From DAOTWP01 sp034435675 (GTDB lineage: Bacteria > Chloroflexota > Anaerolineae > Aggregatilineales > Phototrophicaceae): DNA of 40,757 nt. Position 1 is the stretch's first letter. Every line of letters starts with the position of its first letter. This document shows, in pieces, positions 7,606 to 15,484 of the stretch. Both the position numbers and the translations under genes were made by a program. The stretch spans positions 1-40,757 of the forward strand of contig DAOTWP010000340.1 of NCBI GenBank assembly GCA_034435675.1, read 5' to 3'. The notes under the pieces were generated by a model. It searched no databases. It was not told where the DNA came from and saw nothing but the letters and a program-made list of their open reading frames with translations.

Positions 7606-8760
7606 ATGACGACTGACACAAGCACCCACGCGACAGCACCGAACAGCAACCGGCTGCTTGAAGTGCTGCTCAACAACACCTTACGCAGTCCCCTCCGATT
7701 ATTCGGTTGGGCGTTTGTCCTCTTTTTGATCGTGGCGGTGCTGGCAAACATTGCCCGCCCGGACTCGACTTACAGCCTGCGTCAGTTCGTCCAGCAGTTT
7801 ATCTTCGGCTTGTCTACCGGCAGCATCTACGCGCTGATTGCGCTGGGCTATACGCTGGTTTACGGCATCCTGCTGATGATCAACTTCGCGCATGGCGAAG
7901 TGTTCATGGCAGGCGCGTATGCCGGCTTCTTTTTGCTGTACAGCTTTCAGGAAAGCGGGTTTCTGGGTGACCAGACCATTCTGGCGCTGATTGTGGGCAT
8001 TGCCGGCGCTGCGGTCTTTTCGATTATGGTTGCCGTGCTGCTGGAACGCCTCGCCTACCGCCCGCTGCGGCGTGCCCCGCGTCTGGTGCCGCTGATTACC
8101 GCCATCGGCGCTTCGATTACGCTGCAACAGTTGTTCCTGCGCCTGTTTGGTGCCAGCGCCCGCCGCTACCCGGATATCACCCTGCCGCTGCTGCCGGGCA
8201 CGCTGGGCTGCGATGAAGCAGGCGTCTGCCCCGGCATTGATATTTTCCAATCGTATAATGTTTCGGGGGTCAACTTTCGCCCGATCTTTTTTGTGGTCTT
8301 CTTTCTGGCGCTGGTCCTCATGGCGCTGTTATGGTTCTTTATTAAGCGCACCAAGACCGGCAAAGCGATGCGCGCCGTCGCCGAAGACAAAAACACGGCG
8401 GCGCTGATGGGCATCAACGTGGACAGCGTGATTGTCACCACGTTTGTGCTGGGCGCGGCGCTGGCAGGCGCGGGCGCAGTGCTGTTTGCCATCATCCCCG
8501 GCAACGGGCAGATTACCCCGACGATGGGCTTGGTGCCGGGCATCAAGGCATTTACTGCCGCCGTGCTGGGTGGCATTGGCAATGTGCCCGGCGCGATGTT
8601 TGGCGGCATGTTTCTGGGTGTAGCGGAGTCGGTGGGTCCCTCTCTGATCGGGCTACCCAGCCAGCTAAAGGACGTGGTTGCGTTTACGCTGCTGGTGTTG
8701 ATTCTGATCTTCCGCCCCAGCGGCATCTTTGGCGAAGTGCTCTCCGAAAAGAAAGCGTAA
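7606..8760 (+). CDS. livH: Branched-chain amino acid ABC transporter permease LivH
   Basis: This 384-residue polytopic protein is one of the two membrane subunits of the transporter. After a hydrophilic start of about 25 residues and one extra hydrophobic segment (about 32-47), it follows the LivH pattern: FGLSTGSIYALIALGYTLVYGILLMINFAHGEVFM, a charged turn LERLAYRPLRRAPRLVPLITAIGASI, and the cytoplasmic EAA-like loop KRTKTGKAMRAVAEDKNTAALMGI that contacts the ATPases, then GAVLFAIIPG and GLVPGIKAFTAAVLGGIGNVPGA. The ATG at 7606 follows GAGG; the ATG five bases before it runs straight into a stop. It is 3 bases away from the next gene, so both are in one operon. Confidence 0.95.
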   Translation: MTTDTSTHATAPNSNRLLEVLLNNTLRSPLRLFGWAFVLFLIVAVLANIARPDSTYSLRQFVQQFIFGLSTGSIYALIALGYTLVYGILLMINFAHGEVFMAGAYAGFFLLYSFQESGFLGDQTILALIVGIAGAAVFSIMVAVLLERLAYRPLRRAPRLVPLITAIGASITLQQLFLRLFGASARRYPDITLPLLPGTLGCDEAGVCPGIDIFQSYNVSGVNFRPIFFVVFFLALVLMALLWFFIKRTKTGKAMRAVAEDKNTAALMGINVDSVIVTTFVLGAALAGAGAVLFAIIPGNGQITPTMGLVPGIKAFTAAVLGGIGNVPGAMFGGMFLGVAESVGPSLIGLPSQLKDVVAFTLLVLILIFRPSGIFGEVLSEKKA

Positions 8761-8763
8761 ATC

Positions 8764-10941
8764 ATGATCCAGCGAGCCGCACTACGTTATGGTCTTTATG
8801 GTGGGGCAATTGCCGCCCTGCTGGCGCTGACCGGCATCTTCACCGAATTCGCCGAACGCGAAGTGATTACCGGGGGCGTGCTGTCGCTCAGCATTCTGGT
8901 GCTGATGCTGATGCTCGGCGCGCCGGGCTTCTTCGCCGCGCGTTATGCCCGCCGCCACAACGCCGGGGTGGTCGTGATGCTGCTCAACAGCCTGCTTGCC
9001 AGCCTGGTGGTGACGGCGATCCTGCTGGCGCTGGTGCTGGTGCAGTCGCAGCTTGACCCGGCATTTTATACCTTTGTGTTCATCAATCTGCGCGACCTGG
9101 GCAGCAGCCCGCTGATGTTTGGCGCACCGCTGCGTGTCGTGCCGGTCTATCCGCTGCCCTTTGGCGCGGCGCTGGACATCACCTTTTTCAACAGTTTCCA
9201 GTCCTTTGGCGGGCTGGCGCTGCTGGCGGGCTTTGGCACGCTGATCGGGCTGCTGGTTGGCTTGACCTTTGCGGTGCCGCGCCGGGTGCAGCAGACGGTG
9301 CTGCTGGCGCTGGGGCTGACCGCCGTGATCGGCATGCTCGAAAACCAGATTCGCACCATTATCACCCTGCCCGACGCGCTGGCGCTGGCGCTGACTTTCG
9401 CCGCTGCCTATGCGCTGGCATGGCGTGTGGGTGGCGCGACGCTGACCCGCCGCATGCTGATCGGGCTGGCGGTGGGCGCTGCCGCCGGGGTGCTGCTGGT
9501 GCTGGTCGGCACGGCGGGCGGGCTGGAAAGCGGCACACGCCTTGCCGAAGGCGGCTTTGAGGGACGCGGCATACTGCGCGGAATGGGCACTGCCCCGGTG
9601 ATCCTCGCCCTGACCCTGACCAGCGCCCTGCCCTTCGTGCTGGTGATGATGGCGGTGGGGCTGGTGGGCGCACAGGCAACCCGCGCTGCCCGTGCCACAC
9701 ACAACGGCATGCTGTTCTTTGGCATTGCGCTGCTGCTGATCGGCGTGTTGAACGCGCAGGGCGCTTCCACGCTGACCGCCGCAGTGATTAACTTTCTCAT
9801 TCTGGCGCTGGCGCTGCTGCTGCTGCCGCCGCTGGGTAGCAGAGCCGAAGCGCAGTATACCGTCGGGGTGCGGGTGGAACGGCAGACCACCAGCAGCGTC
9901 ATGCTGTTTGCAGCGCTGGCGGTGTTTATCGTCGCGCCGATTTTTATGGGGCAGTACATCACCAATGCCTTTAACCTGATGGCAGTCTATGTCATCATGG
10001 GCATCGGGCTGAATATCATGGTCGGCTATTCCGGGCTGCTCGACCTCGGTTTTGTCGCCCCGTTCGCCATTGGCGCGTACAGCATTGGGCTGCTCACCAC
10101 GCCGAATATCCTCACCTGCGGCGGGCTGGACCCGCGTGAGGTCAGCGATGCCGCCCAGGTTGCCGCTGCCTGCACCGGCATGATGGATTTCTGGGTCGGG
10201 CTGCCCATCAGCATGGGGCTGGCGGCGCTGGCGCGGCTGCTGCTGGGCATTCCCGTGCTGCGGCTGCGCGGCGACTACTTCGCCATCGTCACGCTGGGCT
10301 TTGGCGAAATCATCAACCGCCTGCTGATTGCCGACGACCTGAAGGCGCTGCTGGGCGGGGCACAGGGAATCACCCCGATCCCCAGCCCGGTGATTGACCT
10401 GCCGGTGCTGGGCATCCATGCCAGCCTGGATAACCCTGGCAGCATCTACTATCTGTTCCTGTTCAGTATTCTGATCGCGGCATTCGTGGTCACGCGGCTG
10501 ACGCATACCCGGTTGGGGCGTGCCTGGCGTGCGCTGCGGGCGGATGAAGACGTGGCGCAGGCGATGGGCATGAACACCACCGCCACCAAACTGCTGGCAT
10601 TTGGCTTGAGTTCCGCGATTGCCGGCATGGCGGGGGCGCTGTTCGCCGTGATGGTGCGCAGTACGTTCCCCAACAGCTTCACCCTGTTCGTCTCCATCAA
10701 CGTGCTCAGCCTGATTATCATCGGCGGCATGGGGTCTATCCCTGGGGTGGTGCTGGGCGCGCTGATGCTGATCGGGCTGCCCGAAGTGCTGCGCGAACTG
10801 GATACCTACCGGCTGCTGGCGTTTGGCGTGCTGCTGGTGGTCGCCATGCTGCTCAAGCCGGACGGGCTGCTGCCGCCGGCGCCGCCGAAACTGGCTGAAA
10901 AAGCCGCCGAACTGCAAGCGAAAGAAGGAGCTGCCGCATGA
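8764..10941 (+). CDS. livM: LivM-type permease with long N-terminal membrane extension
   Basis: The protein has 725 residues, about twice the usual LivM length. Residues from about 375 to the end are a normal LivM permease: YVIMGIGLNIMVGYSGLLDLGFVAPFAIGAYS, IPVLRLRGDYFAIVTLGFGEIINRLL, and the ATPase-contact loop TRLGRAWRALRADEDVAQAMGMNTTATKLLAFGLSSAIAGMAGALFA. Residues 1-370 add about eight hydrophobic segments that I do not recognise, with a charged segment LESGTRLAEGGFEGRGILRGMG near 255-275. The extension may come from fusion or expansion with another membrane protein and could give extra packing or regulation. The C-terminus is Ala/Lys-rich. The stop overlaps the LivG start as ATGA, so translation is coupled. 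Confidence 0.9.
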   Translation: MIQRAALRYGLYGGAIAALLALTGIFTEFAEREVITGGVLSLSILVLMLMLGAPGFFAARYARRHNAGVVVMLLNSLLASLVVTAILLALVLVQSQLDPAFYTFVFINLRDLGSSPLMFGAPLRVVPVYPLPFGAALDITFFNSFQSFGGLALLAGFGTLIGLLVGLTFAVPRRVQQTVLLALGLTAVIGMLENQIRTIITLPDALALALTFAAAYALAWRVGGATLTRRMLIGLAVGAAAGVLLVLVGTAGGLESGTRLAEGGFEGRGILRGMGTAPVILALTLTSALPFVLVMMAVGLVGAQATRAARATHNGMLFFGIALLLIGVLNAQGASTLTAAVINFLILALALLLLPPLGSRAEAQYTVGVRVERQTTSSVMLFAALAVFIVAPIFMGQYITNAFNLMAVYVIMGIGLNIMVGYSGLLDLGFVAPFAIGAYSIGLLTTPNILTCGGLDPREVSDAAQVAAACTGMMDFWVGLPISMGLAALARLLLGIPVLRLRGDYFAIVTLGFGEIINRLLIADDLKALLGGAQGITPIPSPVIDLPVLGIHASLDNPGSIYYLFLFSILIAAFVVTRLTHTRLGRAWRALRADEDVAQAMGMNTTATKLLAFGLSSAIAGMAGALFAVMVRSTFPNSFTLFVSINVLSLIIIGGMGSIPGVVLGALMLIGLPEVLRELDTYRLLAFGVLLVVAMLLKPDGLLPPAPPKLAEKAAELQAKEGAAA

Positions 10942-11786
10942 CCGATTACATTCTGGATGCCGCGCGGGTTTTGAAACGTTTTGGCGGGCTGACCGCTGTC
11001 CGCTGGATGGATTTACGCATTCCGCGCGGGTCCATCGCCAGCCTGATTGGACCCAACGGCGCGGGCAAGACGACCTTCTTTAACTGTGTGACCGGCTTCT
11101 ATACGCCTGACGATGGCGCAATTCTCTTTCAGGACAAGCCGATTCAGGGGCTGCGCACCGACCAGATTAACCGCCGTGGCATTGCCCGCACCTACCAGAA
11201 CATCCGCCTGTTTGGCAGCCTGACGGTGCTGGAAAATATCCTTGTGGGCATGCACAGCCGCCTGCACGCCAATATGCTCGGCGCGATCTTTGGCACACCC
11301 GCGCAGCGCCGCGAGGAAAAACAAGCGCTGTTCCGCGCTATGGAACTGGTCGCGTTTGTTGGGCTGGACGGCAAGGGCGATTTGCTGGCAGAGAACCTGC
11401 CCTATGGCTTGCAGCGGCGGCTGGAAGTCGCCCGCGCCCTGGCATCCGACCCGGCGCTGCTGCTGTTGGACGAGCCGACGGCGGGCATGAACCCGCACGA
11501 AACCGAGGATATGATGCTGTTCATCCGCAAGCTGCGCGATGAACTGGATCTGACCATTTTCCTGATTGAACATGATATGAAGGTGGTCATGACCATTTCC
11601 GATCAGGTCAGCGTGATGGATTATGGCGAGAAAATCGCGGAAGGCACGCCCGCCGAAGTACAGCGCGACCCGCGCGTGATTGAGGCGTATCTCGGCTCCG
11701 GTCCGATGCTGGATGACACCCTGCCGGAACGCGCCGAACTCGCCGGGCTGCCGGACGATTGGCGGACGGATGAGGTTACAGAATGA
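10938..11786 (+). CDS. livG: Branched-chain amino acid ABC transporter ATP-binding protein LivG
   Basis: A 282-residue cytoplasmic ATPase. Walker A is GPNGAGKTT, the Q-loop lies in GIARTYQNIRLF, the signature is LPYGLQRRLEVARAL (a LivG-type variant of LSGGQ), Walker B with catalytic Glu is LLLLDEPTAGMNP, and the switch His is in LIEHDMKVVM. The AGMNP segment and the FGGLTAV start are typical of LivG rather than LivF. It forms a heterodimer with LivF to drive transport through LivHM. The start overlaps the livM stop (ATGA) and the stop overlaps the livF start in the same way. A short extra C-terminal tail of about 25 residues follows the usual end at IEAYLGSG. Confidence 0.96.
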   Translation: MTDYILDAARVLKRFGGLTAVRWMDLRIPRGSIASLIGPNGAGKTTFFNCVTGFYTPDDGAILFQDKPIQGLRTDQINRRGIARTYQNIRLFGSLTVLENILVGMHSRLHANMLGAIFGTPAQRREEKQALFRAMELVAFVGLDGKGDLLAENLPYGLQRRLEVARALASDPALLLLDEPTAGMNPHETEDMMLFIRKLRDELDLTIFLIEHDMKVVMTISDQVSVMDYGEKIAEGTPAEVQRDPRVIEAYLGSGPMLDDTLPERAELAGLPDDWRTDEVTE

Positions 11787-12508
11787 CAACCCTGCTCAAG
11801 GTCGAAGCGATCAATACGTTTTACGGTAAAATCCATGCCCTGAAAGGCATTTCGCTGACGGTGGAAGAGGGCGAAATTGTCACGCTGATTGGCGGCAACG
11901 GCGCGGGCAAAACCACAACGCTGAACACCATCTGCGGCATTGTGCCTGCCGCGCGCGGCACAATCACACTCAACGGCGAGGACATCACGCACCTGCCGCC
12001 GCACCAGATTGTTGATCGCGGTGTGGTGCATTCGCCAGAGGGACGCAAGGTGTTCACCCGCCTGACCGTGCGCGAGAATCTGGAAATCGGGGCGTTCCTG
12101 CGCACAGATAAATCGGTCATCAGCCGCGATAGGGACTTTGTCTTTGAGCTGTTCCCCCGCCTGAAAGAGCGCGAAGCCCAGCTTGCCGGCACGCTCTCCG
12201 GCGGTGAGCAGCAAATGCTGGCGATTGGGCGCGCGCTGATGGGCCGCCCGCGTATTCTGCTGCTGGATGAGCCGTCGATGGGGCTGGCACCGCTGCTGGT
12301 GGATCAGATTTTTAAGACCGTGCGCTACCTGAACCACGAGAACCACACGACGATTTTGCTGGTCGAGCAGAACGCGCTGATGGCGCTGGCTGTGGCGCAC
12401 CGGGGCTATGTGCTGCAATCGGGCTATGTAACGCATGAGGGCAAGGCGGCAGATTTGCAGCGCGACGAGACGATCATCGAGGCGTATCTGGGCGGCAGTG
12501 GGCATTAA
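11783..12508 (+). CDS. livF: Branched-chain amino acid ABC transporter ATP-binding protein LivF
   Basis: A 241-residue cytoplasmic ATPase of normal LivF length. It shows Walker A GGNGAGKTTT, the Q-loop region PEGRKVFTRLTVREN, signature LSGGEQQMLAIGRAL, Walker B LLLDEPSMGLAPLL and the H-switch LLVEQN, ending IEAYLGGSGH. The VEAINTFYGKIHALKGISL start and the PSMGLAP motif are diagnostic for LivF. It is the last gene of the operon and overlaps livG by four bases. Downstream, a REP-like hairpin separates it from the convergent glycosyltransferase gene. Confidence 0.96.
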   Translation: MTTLLKVEAINTFYGKIHALKGISLTVEEGEIVTLIGGNGAGKTTTLNTICGIVPAARGTITLNGEDITHLPPHQIVDRGVVHSPEGRKVFTRLTVRENLEIGAFLRTDKSVISRDRDFVFELFPRLKEREAQLAGTLSGGEQQMLAIGRALMGRPRILLLDEPSMGLAPLLVDQIFKTVRYLNHENHTTILLVEQNALMALAVAHRGYVLQSGYVTHEGKAADLQRDETIIEAYLGGSGH

Positions 12509-12542
12509 CAGGAAAGCAGCAAAAAGGGTAAAGGCAGCGTAG

Positions 12543-12564
12543 GGGCGGACCAGCGTGTCCGCCC
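12543..12564. terminator. Hairpin between convergent livF and glycosyltransferase genes
   Basis: GGGCGGAC (12543-12550) and GTCCGCCC (12557-12564) form an 8-bp GC stem with a 6-base loop, preceded by GTAG like the other REP-like elements here. It lies in the 71-base gap between two convergent genes and could block read-through from either side, but neither side has a clear T-run. Confidence 0.45.
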
Positions 12565-12579
12565 GCTTGCCCGCCCCGC

Positions 12580-14160
12580 TTACCCTTCGCGCAGGAACAA
12601 CACGCCTTCGCCGCCCTCGAATGTTTGCAGGGCACGCCAACCGCTGCCCGGCGCGGTCAGCACGGCGTAGGGAATGCCGTTCAGGTCGGCGTATTTGCTG
12701 TCCCACAACAGCAGCGTGCCAGGCGGGAAATCTGCCGTCTGCGGGTAGCTGCCCACCGGGATCACGCGCAGCCCCGGCTGCTGGTAAATCCACACGAACC
12801 AGACATGCGTCGTGTAAACCGTCTGCCCGGCGTAGTCGCCGTCCGCCAGCCAGTCCGCCGCCTGCTGCATGGCGATTTCGTTGGGCTGCAACTGCCAGGG
12901 ACGCGCATACAGGTATGCCCCGGCGTTATACAGCAGCAGCGCCAGCACAAACAGCAGCGCCAGCACAAACGCCGCGTTGAGCAGCGGCGGCACGACCTGT
13001 GTGAACCCCCTCGCACGGGCAGCGCTCTGTGTCGTGTCAGCGGGTGATGGCGAATAGGCTGTGTAGGGGAGGGTCTCAGACCTTCCCCTACGGAAAAACG
13101 CGATCAACCATCCGGGGACAATCTCCACCGTCGCCGCCCTATCCAGCAGCCACGCCCCGCCGAATGCCGCCAGCAGCGCAAACGTGGGCGCAGTGGGCAG
13201 CAGGAACAGCACATACCCCCCGCTGGCGAACAAGCCAAAACGATAGATCAGCGTGTGCGTGAGGAAGTAGACCAGCGCGGGCAGCGCGAACAGCAGCAGG
13301 GGTCTGCGCCGCCATGCCAGCCAGCCAACACCGACCAGCGCCAGCAGCAGCACCGGCACGCTGACACTCGCGGCGGTGGGCAGCACAAAATGCAGCCAGT
13401 CGCCCGCGCCGTAAATATCCGTCGGGCGCACGTCCAGCAGGTTGCCGGACGCCAGCCGCCCATACTGTGCATAATAGAGCAGGTTCCACAGCAGCAGCGG
13501 CAGCGCGGCAGCCGCCCACGCCAGCGCCAGCCCGCGCCAGCGCCGCCACAGCAGCCCCACCAGCCCCAGCGCCCAGGCGCCGGTCAGCGCAATGCCCTCA
13601 TGCCGGATAATCGCCAGCAGCCCAAAACACAGCGCCGCCAGCGCCAGCAGCAGCGCCGCACCGCGCGCCTCGTCCTGCCGCCGGGTATCCCATTCCGCCC
13701 ATGCCGCGATGCCGCCGGTCAGCGCCAGCATGAACGGAATCTGCGTGATGGACGTGAAGGCGAGCTGGTTGAACCAGGGCTGCCCCCACAGCAGCAGCGG
13801 CAGCAGCGCCAGCCGCCGCAGTCCCAGCCGGTGCGCTGTGCGTGTGACCAGCAGCACGACCAGCACGCTTGCCGCCAGCGCCCACCAGCGCCGCGCCCCC
13901 AGGCTGACCGCCGAAGGCAGCAGGTAGAACAGCGTGTTGCCCGGTCTGCCCCATACATCGAGGATGAACACCGGGTTACGCCACGCATCACGGGCGATCA
14001 GGTAGTGTGTGATTTCATCGTGCAGCGGTGTGCCGGGCGAATTGACGCCCAGCCAGACTGCCCAGAGCAGCCCTGCCGCCATCCAGAACCAGAACCAGCG
14101 GGTCAGCCGCATGGGGATTTGCGCTGCTGCGAGTGTCTGTGCTGCTGCAAGTGTCTGCAT
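12580..14160 (-). CDS. Membrane glycosyltransferase, GT39/ArnT-like
   Basis: A protein of 526 residues with about eleven hydrophobic segments and a C-terminal soluble domain of roughly 90 residues after YARPWQLQPNEIAMQQ. The first external loop has HDEITHYLIARDAWRNP, matching the acidic catalytic loop of GT-C enzymes such as PMT and ArnT, which use polyprenyl-phosphate sugars to modify lipids or proteins outside the membrane. The frame runs upstream to an ATG at 14274, but a TATAAT box on this strand at 14208-14203 lies inside that extension, so I place the start at 14160 (14112 is another option). Residues encoded near 13063-13091 come from a palindromic repeat (RRGRSETLPYT) lying in the loop between two membrane segments. 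The gene stands alone; substrate unknown. Confidence 0.75.
   Translation of the reverse strand: MQTLAAAQTLAAAQIPMRLTRWFWFWMAAGLLWAVWLGVNSPGTPLHDEITHYLIARDAWRNPVFILDVWGRPGNTLFYLLPSAVSLGARRWWALAASVLVVLLVTRTAHRLGLRRLALLPLLLWGQPWFNQLAFTSITQIPFMLALTGGIAAWAEWDTRRQDEARGAALLLALAALCFGLLAIIRHEGIALTGAWALGLVGLLWRRWRGLALAWAAAALPLLLWNLLYYAQYGRLASGNLLDVRPTDIYGAGDWLHFVLPTAASVSVPVLLLALVGVGWLAWRRRPLLLFALPALVYFLTHTLIYRFGLFASGGYVLFLLPTAPTFALLAAFGGAWLLDRAATVEIVPGWLIAFFRRGRSETLPYTAYSPSPADTTQSAARARGFTQVVPPLLNAAFVLALLFVLALLLYNAGAYLYARPWQLQPNEIAMQQAADWLADGDYAGQTVYTTHVWFVWIYQQPGLRVIPVGSYPQTADFPPGTLLLWDSKYADLNGIPYAVLTAPGSGWRALQTFEGGEGVLFLREG
13063..13091. repeat. Palindromic repeat inserted in frame in the glycosyltransferase gene
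   Basis: Same 29-base design as 7437-7465. Relative to that copy, the eighth base pair changed from C-G to A-T on both arms, and one other pair became a G-T wobble, so the hairpin is kept. The reading frame stays open through it. Confidence 0.8.
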
Positions 14161-14202
14161 CGTGTCGTTCCATCGTGCAATTGTGTGCCATGCCAGCGCC
14201 GC

Positions 14203-14208
14203 ATTATA
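14203..14208 (-). promoter_or_regulatory. -10 box for the glycosyltransferase gene
   Basis: The minus strand reads TATAAT here, 43 bases before the chosen ATG at 14160. No good -35 match is seen at the expected distance. The box is used mainly to reject the longer start at 14274. Confidence 0.4.
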
Positions 14209-14267
14209 GCGCGAAGCAGCCTGCGTGCAGCGGGGCGCTTTTTTTGCGCAGTCTTTACACTGTGGCG

Positions 14268-14296
14268 GTGTCACAAAGCGGCATTCCCGTTATAAT
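14268..14296 (+). promoter_or_regulatory. Candidate promoter of the DUF420-like gene
   Basis: A consensus TATAAT (14291-14296) follows a partial -35 element GTGTCA (14268-14273) at 17 bases. The predicted leader is about 130 bases and contains the palindrome at 14338-14355. It is divergent from the glycosyltransferase promoter. Confidence 0.5.
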
Positions 14297-14337
14297 TTGC
14301 GCGTAACTTTAGAAATCGCTGCGCTGCCGCTGATGTG

Positions 14338-14355
14338 GGCGAAGCATGCTTCGCC
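14338..14355. repeat. Perfect 18-bp palindrome GGCGAAGCATGCTTCGCC
   Basis: One member of a family with conserved arms GGCGAAG and CTTCGCC; others are at 36179-36198 and 40631-40656, and a diverged relative at 25736-25759. This one sits in the 5' leader of the DUF420-like gene. Confidence 0.8.
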
Positions 14356-14433
14356 GCTACGAGAGCAACCTTGCAGCTTCGGATCAGTCATTAGCCAACC
14401 TTACAGCCGATCACCCACAGGAGCTATCACCAC

Positions 14434-15150
14434 ATGGATTTGCGCGTTCCGCCCGGTCTTTTTAACGCTAACGCCACGCCGCTGGCAGACCTGACCCTGC
14501 TGGCATATGTTTTGCTGCTCGTCCCGCTGATGCTGGTCGGGTTCGCTTTTGCCCGCCGCAAGATGTTCGAGCCGTACCACAAGTACACGATGGCGACAAT
14601 CACGCTGCTTAACTGGGGGTTGATCGGCTTTGTGATGGCAGTGTCCTACGCCAACTATGTCGCGCCGGAAATCCCGCAGAACATCGGCGCGCCGTTCAAC
14701 CTGTTCCCCACGCTGCACCTGCTGACCGGCGGTATCGCGCAAATTCTGGCGACCTATCTGGTCATTCGCATGTTCTTCGAAAAGCAGCTTCCGGCGTGGT
14801 TCAAGGTGCGCAAAATCAAGCGCTACATGCGCACGACGCTGGCGCTGTGGCTGTTGACTGCTGCGCTGGGCATCACCATCTATTTCGTCTGGTATTCACC
14901 CTCCAGCGCTGCTGCTGCCGGGGATGACGGCGCACCGCTGCCCGCTGCCACCGAAGAAGCCACCGCTGCGCCCGATGCGACCGCCGCGCCAGATATGACC
15001 GAAGCGCCAGCCGCCACCGAGGATGCGCCAGCGCCAGCAGGCACGGAGGAGAGCAGCGGCGAGGATGCGCCAGCGCCAGCAGGCACAGAGGAAAGCAGCG
15101 GCGAGGATGCGCCAGCGCCAGCAGGCACGGAGGAGAGCAGCGGCGGCTGA
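14434..15150 (+). CDS. DUF420-like membrane protein with repetitive acidic tail
   Basis: A 238-residue protein with four membrane helices in residues 20-155, followed by a low-complexity tail. The pattern FEPYHKYTMATITLLNWGLIGF, then LFPTLHLLTGGIAQILATYLV, then RKIKRYMRTTLALWLLTAALGITIY fits the DUF420/YozB family, whose histidines near helix ends are thought to bind metal or heme; some members are linked to cytochrome oxidase assembly. The tail from about 160 is rich in Ala, Pro, Glu and Thr and ends in three copies of EDAPAPAGTEESSG encoded by exact-length 42-bp DNA repeats. AGGAG (14419-14423) lies 10 bases before the ATG. The tail probably lies outside the membrane as a flexible spacer. 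No oxidase genes are adjacent. Confidence 0.7.
   Translation: MDLRVPPGLFNANATPLADLTLLAYVLLLVPLMLVGFAFARRKMFEPYHKYTMATITLLNWGLIGFVMAVSYANYVAPEIPQNIGAPFNLFPTLHLLTGGIAQILATYLVIRMFFEKQLPAWFKVRKIKRYMRTTLALWLLTAALGITIYFVWYSPSSAAAAGDDGAPLPAATEEATAAPDATAAPDMTEAPAATEDAPAPAGTEESSGEDAPAPAGTEESSGEDAPAPAGTEESSGG
15019..15144. repeat. Three 42-bp tandem repeats in coding sequence
   Basis: Units 15019-15060, 15061-15102 and 15103-15144 differ by two substitutions only (ACGGAGGAG versus ACAGAGGAA in the middle unit). Each codes EDAPAPAGTEESSG. Copy number is likely to vary between strains by slippage. Confidence 0.95.
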
Positions 15151-15484
15151 TGGCTGCCGGACAGTCCCGGTGTAATCAATCGCCTGTGCCGGGGCAAAGT
15201 GTGTGTTGCCCTGCCGCGCCCCCTGGTTCAACAGGATGAGCATGCTGGCTGAACATGGGGATGATGACGTTTAACAAAATAATGCGGAGTTCGTAGGGGC
15301 GGACCAAGCGCAGCGTATGCCCGCCCTCGTGCTCCGTATTTAATCGTTAAAACATAATCCCCTGTCTGACAGGCAAAGCAATCTGCTGTTGTAGGGGCTG
15401 GTCGCACTCCCCGGCGCGAAAACGACCGCAATCTACTGAATGCGCCTTATCCCCCTGCGTTCGCCCGCCAGAGGAGCCGTAGCC
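15151..15484. other. 334-base intergenic region with REP-like sequence
   Basis: Between the DUF420-like and hydrolase genes. It contains a GTAGGGGCGGACC element near 15294-15330 related to the REP-like family here and an imperfect GC-rich fold just after the DUF420 stop. I see no convincing gene or promoter. Confidence 0.5.

Noticed and set aside
14161..14274. Longer N-terminus for the glycosyltransferase
   Set aside because: The extension has no protein-like pattern and contains a consensus TATAAT on the coding strand.
15019..15144. CRISPR-like array
   Set aside because: The repeats are directly adjacent without spacers and code for protein repeats in frame.
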